NCBI GenBank assembly: GCA_002479805.1
Contig: DLPB01000015.1
Span: 1 to 8,236, forward strand
Length of the DNA: 8,236 bases
From: Micrococcales bacterium UBA7469
GTDB lineage: Bacteria > Actinomycetota > Actinomycetes > Actinomycetales > Microbacteriaceae
Reading direction: 5' to 3'
A program made the position numbers and the translations under genes. Numbering within the stretch: the first letter of the stretch is position 1; each line of letters starts with the position of its first letter. The notes below the pieces were generated by a model. It was given only the letters and a program-made list of their open reading frames with translations. It made no database searches and was not told the DNA's origin. This document shows, one piece after another, positions 5,234 through 8,236 of this stretch.

Positions 5234-5881
5234 TTGGCCTTTCGGCTATCGGCTAAAAGCGCTCCGATAACCAGCTTGTTGCTGGTTATCAATGTCTTGA
5301 TTTGGCTCGGGCAGATATCTCCGCTGGGATATCTGTTCACCAATCAGTTCTTTTATGCCCCGCTTTTTACGCCGTGGGAGCCCTGGCGCATGCTCACCTC
5401 GGGCTTTGTGCACGACTGGTCTGGCCCATGGCATATCCTTTTGAACTCCTACGCCATCTGGATTTTTGGCCAGCAGCTAGAGCCGATGCTTGGGAAGCTG
5501 CGCTTTTTAGCGCTCTATTTGATCTCGATTGTTGGTGGATCAGTTGCGGTGCTGTGGCTATCCGACCCTCAAACCCCAGTGGTAGGTGCCTCCGGGGCAC
5601 TGTTTGGTTTGATGGGAGCGTTTTTTGTGGTGATTCGCTCGATCGGCGGTAACCCAAACCAGATATTCCTGTTGATCGCTATCAACTTCTCGATGGGCTT
5701 CTTTGTCTCTGGAATCTCTTGGGAGGGCCACCTAGGTGGGCTCATTACCGGAGTGGCAATCGCCTCGGTGTATGCGTCAACCAGGCGAAGAAATCAGAAA
5801 TTTGCCCAATTCTTAGGCGTTGGGTTGATAATCGCAGCGCTCATTGTGCTTACGCTGTGGCGAATTCAGGCTTGGGTTTAG
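5234..5881 (+). CDS. Rhomboid family intramembrane serine protease
   Basis: A 215-residue polytopic membrane protein that cuts substrates within the membrane. The catalytic dyad is Ser120 in GASGALFG (118-125) and His166 in EGHLGG (164-169). The oxyanion and L1-loop features are also present: PWRMLTSGFVHD (50-61), then HILLN (67-71) with Asn71, and IFGQQLE (77-83). About six membrane segments can be drawn (near 11-29, 65-79, 89-109, 117-135, 142-160 and 165-181) plus a C-terminal one (193-210), separated by a basic loop TRRRNQK (183-189). The likely start is the TTG at 5234, which directly follows the ppiA stop codon with no gap; there is no clear Shine-Dalgarno, so it is probably translated by reinitiation after ppiA. 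It ends flush against the convergent crgA gene. Confidence 0.93.
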   Translation: MAFRLSAKSAPITSLLLVINVLIWLGQISPLGYLFTNQFFYAPLFTPWEPWRMLTSGFVHDWSGPWHILLNSYAIWIFGQQLEPMLGKLRFLALYLISIVGGSVAVLWLSDPQTPVVGASGALFGLMGAFFVVIRSIGGNPNQIFLLIAINFSMGFFVSGISWEGHLGGLITGVAIASVYASTRRRNQKFAQFLGVGLIIAALIVLTLWRIQAWV

Positions 5882-6157
5882 TTACTTCCACTTGGTGGTC
5901 ATGACAAAGCCAACCATGGCGATGCCGAAACCAATCAAGATGTTCCAGTTGCTGAGGTCTAGGAAAGTAGCGCTACCCAGTGGGTACTGCGCGCTGGAGA
6001 TGTAAAACACCAGAATCCAAAGCAGGCCAACGATCATCAGACCGAACATGGTGGCCTTGTACCAGGTTGGGTTTTCTCCCTGCTCCTCGCCAACGATGGC
6101 GGGACGAACAGTTTCCTTTTTCTGGGCCGGCTTGCGACGTGAAGTTGATTCAGGCAT
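5882..6157 (-). CDS. crgA: Cell division protein CrgA
   Basis: CrgA is a small membrane protein of Actinobacteria that takes part in septum assembly, interacting with FtsZ, FtsQ and penicillin-binding proteins in mycobacteria and delaying septation in Streptomyces. This 91-residue form has a basic cytoplasmic N terminus (RRKPAQKK, 7-14), the conserved NPTWYKATMFGLM (29-41), a first membrane helix (about 35-54), a short outer loop with YPLG (58-61), the motif NWNILIGFGIAMVGFVMTTKW (70-90) with the second helix, and a very short C terminus. Gene context, next to trpG and pknB, is the standard actinobacterial one. The ATG at 6157 has no ribosome site and lies 8 nt after a TATAAA box, so it may be leaderless. 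Its stop abuts the rhomboid stop. Confidence 0.95.
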   Translation of the reverse strand: MPESTSRRKPAQKKETVRPAIVGEEQGENPTWYKATMFGLMIVGLLWILVFYISSAQYPLGSATFLDLSNWNILIGFGIAMVGFVMTTKWK

Positions 6158-6165
6158 GCCAGAAG

Positions 6166-6171
6166 TTTATA
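6166..6171 (-). promoter_or_regulatory. -10 element of crgA
   Basis: On the minus strand TATAAA is followed by 8 nt and then the crgA ATG, which puts the transcript start at or within a base or two of the start codon. The -35 position holds no good consensus. Confidence 0.45.
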
Positions 6172-6200
6172 ACCTGAAGCAGCATCCTGCTCGTGCAAGT

Positions 6201-6206
6201 TAGGCT
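6201..6206 (+). promoter_or_regulatory. -10 element of trpG
   Basis: TAGGCT fits the TAnnnT pattern often seen in actinobacterial promoters. It lies 9 nt before the trpG ATG at 6216, so the leader would be 0-3 nt. The 58-nt gap 6158-6215 therefore holds two back-to-back promoters, for crgA and trpG. Confidence 0.5.
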
Positions 6207-6215
6207 ATTGGGACT

Positions 6216-6854
6216 ATGGTCCGGATTCTGGTGCTCGACAATTACGACAGTTTTGTCTACACGCTAAACGGCTATCTGCAGCAACTCGGTGCCGAAACCG
6301 AGGTAATTCGAAACGATGCTGTCTCAAAGGCAGAGCTACCGGACCTTTTGGCCAAGTTTGATGCGGTGTTGATTTCACCGGGACCTGGCACCCCTGCCGA
6401 TGCTGGGCTATCAATCCCAACCGTGAAGTTTGCTCTTGAAACCGACTACCCGGTGTTTGGCGTTTGCCTGGGTCACCAGGCAATTGCCGAGGCCATGGGA
6501 GCCACCGTCAAGAGCGCACCGGAGCTGATGCACGGCAAGATTTCTAAGATCAACCACCAGGGCAGCACCATCTTCCAGGGGCTACCGCAGGGCTTCAATG
6601 CCACCAGGTATCACTCGCTGGCGGTGGTGTCGGAGACTGTGCCGGCAGATTTGAAGATCACCGGTCACACCGAGTCCGGTGTGATTATGAGCCTGCAGCA
6701 CGTATCCAAACCAATTTACGGTGTTCAGTTCCACCCGGAATCGGTTATGACCGAAGGTGGTTACCTAATGCTCGCCAACTGGCTTGCCACGCTGGGTGAG
6801 ACTGGAGCAGTTGAGAAGGCCAAATCGCTTAGCCCCAGAATCGAAACTAACTAG
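6216..6854 (+). CDS. trpG: Glutamine amidotransferase subunit of anthranilate/aminodeoxychorismate synthase
   Basis: This class I glutamine amidotransferase releases ammonia from glutamine for the partner synthase subunit (TrpE or PabB), which aminates chorismate on the way to tryptophan or folate. The 212 residues hold the complete triad: Cys84 in FGVCLGHQ (81-88), His173 and Glu175 in GVQFHPESV (169-177). Also seen are the N-terminal LDNYDSFVYTL (7-17), typical of TrpG/PabA, the oxyanion motif SPGPGTP (54-60) and RYHSL (131-135). No trpE or pabB lies nearby, and the same protein may serve both pathways, so pabA is an equally fair name. In Actinobacteria this gene is regularly found here, convergent with pknB; its TAG overlaps that of pknB by 4 bp within one CTAG. 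The start has a TAGGCT box close upstream and at best a poor ribosome site. Confidence 0.94.
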   Translation: MVRILVLDNYDSFVYTLNGYLQQLGAETEVIRNDAVSKAELPDLLAKFDAVLISPGPGTPADAGLSIPTVKFALETDYPVFGVCLGHQAIAEAMGATVKSAPELMHGKISKINHQGSTIFQGLPQGFNATRYHSLAVVSETVPADLKITGHTESGVIMSLQHVSKPIYGVQFHPESVMTEGGYLMLANWLATLGETGAVEKAKSLSPRIETN

Positions 6855-8236
6855 TTTCCTGTTCCCGAATCCACTACCGGATCTGCGATGCACTCCACAT
6901 ACAAGATGATGCTTTGCATCTGCGGAGCCTGACCGGCTGGAACCGACTGATCTAGCACGATGTTGCCGATCTGACCCGCACATGTTGGACCATCCAGGGT
7001 CTCTATCGAGACGCTGTAGCCAATGGTTGGGGCGGTGAGGATGTTTCTAGCCTCAACCACATCTAGGTTTCTGACATCTGGAATCTGCACGGTGCCATCG
7101 GATAGCACTAGGTTCACCACCGAGCCCAGCGGCAACTTCGAGTTGGCAACCGGGTCGGAGGCAACAACGGTGCCCTCTGGAACGTTTGCACTCGAGACCA
7201 CGGTTATGGTTCCAACCGTAAGCCCCTGAGCCTCAATCATCATTACCGCGCTGGCTTCGGTTTGGCCAATCAAACTCGGCACCATCACCTCGGTTGCACC
7301 GCTTGAAACGTATAGCGTTATCGGGGTGTTAGGCGAAACCTGGGTTCCGGCTGGTGGCTCTTGGCGAATCACCACGCCCTCTGGCACGGTGTCGCTCTTC
7401 TCGTAAACCCTCAGCACCAATAGATCCTGGGCTGCCAAGGTTGCCGCGGCATCGTCATAGAGCGAACCCTCAACGCTGGAAACCGAGATTCCCGAGTTTG
7501 GGTTGATTGGGGTGCTGTTGCCGCCAAGGTTCATTAGCCAGAACAGCAGTCCTACCAGGATGACCAAGACACCGGTGCCAAGACCCCAGAGCACAGCTGC
7601 ATTGATCTTGGTGGTGGTGACGGTCTGCACGGTCTCGCTCGGCACAGTCTCAAAACCATCGATTAGGTCAACCCCATCGGTGCTCGGAGTCAATACCGAG
7701 GTCGGAGCCACCAAAACTTCGGTCTCTGGAGCAGCAACAACGGCAGGAGCTACTGGGTTCGGCACGGTCTGGCCGTTAGCGGCAGCCAACAGGTGCTCGC
7801 GGAATTCTTCTGCGGTCTGGAAGCGCTCGGCACGGTCCTTGGCCATGGCGCGAAGCACCACCTGGTCTAACTCTGCACTGACGCGAGAGTTGAATTGGCT
7901 TGGAGGTACTACCGCCTCAGAAACGTGCTGGTAGGCAACCGAGACCGCACTCTCACCCTTGAATGGCGGACGGCCTGCCAAAAGCTCGTAGAGAATCACG
8001 CCGGTTGAATACAGGTCGGTGCGACCATCAACCGCCTCGCCGCGAGCTTGCTCCGGTGAGAAGTACTGCGCGGTGCCGATGATGCCTGCGGTGGCAGCCT
8101 GGGTAGCCGAGTTGTCTGAGACCGCCCTTGCAATACCAAAGTCCATCACCTTAACCGAGTCACCATCGCCGATCATGACGTTTGCCGGCTTGATGTCGCG
8201 GTGCACCACGCCTGCGCGGTGGGAAACCTCTAGGGC
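6851..8236 (-). CDS. pknB: Serine/threonine protein kinase with PASTA domains (PknB), 5' part off right edge
   Basis: PknB-type kinases are membrane receptors that sense peptidoglycan fragments or lipid II and phosphorylate proteins of wall synthesis and division. The visible 461 residues start in kinase subdomain VI: catalytic loop HRDIKPAN (12-19), DFG (32-34), activation loop to SPEQA (60-64), and DLYSTGVILYELLAGRPPF (74-92). A Pro/Val/Thr-rich juxtamembrane linker (about 156-210) leads to one membrane helix (213-236), then three outer PASTA units (about 248-313, 314-383 and 384-449). M. tuberculosis PknB has four. The last unit diverges and carries two cysteines (419 and 449). The frame stays open to the edge, so the GTG codons near 8209 are internal, not the start. 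The N-lobe and the usual upstream pknA, pbpA, rodA and pstP genes would lie beyond 8236. Confidence 0.96.
   Translation of the reverse strand, partial: ALEVSHRAGVVHRDIKPANVMIGDGDSVKVMDFGIARAVSDNSATQAATAGIIGTAQYFSPEQARGEAVDGRTDLYSTGVILYELLAGRPPFKGESAVSVAYQHVSEAVVPPSQFNSRVSAELDQVVLRAMAKDRAERFQTAEEFREHLLAAANGQTVPNPVAPAVVAAPETEVLVAPTSVLTPSTDGVDLIDGFETVPSETVQTVTTTKINAAVLWGLGTGVLVILVGLLFWLMNLGGNSTPINPNSGISVSSVEGSLYDDAAATLAAQDLLVLRVYEKSDTVPEGVVIRQEPPAGTQVSPNTPITLYVSSGATEVMVPSLIGQTEASAVMMIEAQGLTVGTITVVSSANVPEGTVVASDPVANSKLPLGSVVNLVLSDGTVQIPDVRNLDVVEARNILTAPTIGYSVSIETLDGPTCAGQIGNIVLDQSVPAGQAPQMQSIILYVECIADPVVDSGTGN

Noticed and set aside
7503..7934. Open frame of 143 codons on the plus strand opposite pknB
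   Set aside because: It lies opposite the kinase linker and catalytic region; Thr/Ser/Ala-rich composition comes from the complement of the real gene.

Overview
The window looks like a chromosomal segment of a free-living actinobacterium of about 50% GC, with short intergenic gaps. The right half (4703-8236) carries the gene set that sits near the replication origin in Actinobacteria: ppiA, a rhomboid protease, crgA, trpG/pabA and the 3' part of pknB. Moderate GC, compactness and this gene order suggest a small-genome Microbacteriaceae lineage (freshwater Luna type, such as Rhodoluna or Aquiluna). That placement is inference from gene content; no marker in the window proves it.

Layout. 1-464 (-): 5' part of a GT4-type glycosyltransferase that runs off the left edge. 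465-593: intergenic, with a perfect DnaA-box 9-mer and the operator of a toxin-antitoxin pair. 594-1120 (+): complete yefM-yoeB module, closed by a bidirectional terminator (1125-1154). 1170-3223 (-): fructose-family PTS operon transcribed EIIA, EIIB, EIIC as three separate proteins; EIIA and EIIB overlap by 1 nt, and a hairpin lies between EIIB and EIIC. 3224-3472: PTS control region with a -10 element and two LacI-family-like operators. 3473-4662 (-): two-gene operon, a classical SDR oxidoreductase followed by a DoxX-like membrane protein. 4703-5881 (+): ppiA and a rhomboid protease, directly abutting. 5882-6157 (-): crgA. 6216-6854 (+): trpG/pabA. 6851-8236 (-): pknB, which runs off the right edge.

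How the genes work together. The PTS genes form one sugar uptake system in which phosphate passes from HPr (not in the window) to EIIA His66, then EIIB Cys10, then the sugar carried by EIIC. YoeB is a ribosome-dependent mRNA endonuclease held by YefM, and the complex should bind the paired GTAC palindromes upstream. CrgA and PknB both act on cell division and wall growth. TrpG supplies ammonia for anthranilate or aminodeoxychorismate synthesis. 

I see no CRISPR array, insertion sequence, rRNA or tRNA. Nothing is clearly an undescribed system. The most informative signals are regulatory: the YefM-YoeB operator geometry, the two PTS operators, the EIIB-EIIC intercistronic hairpin, and several genes that look leaderless.
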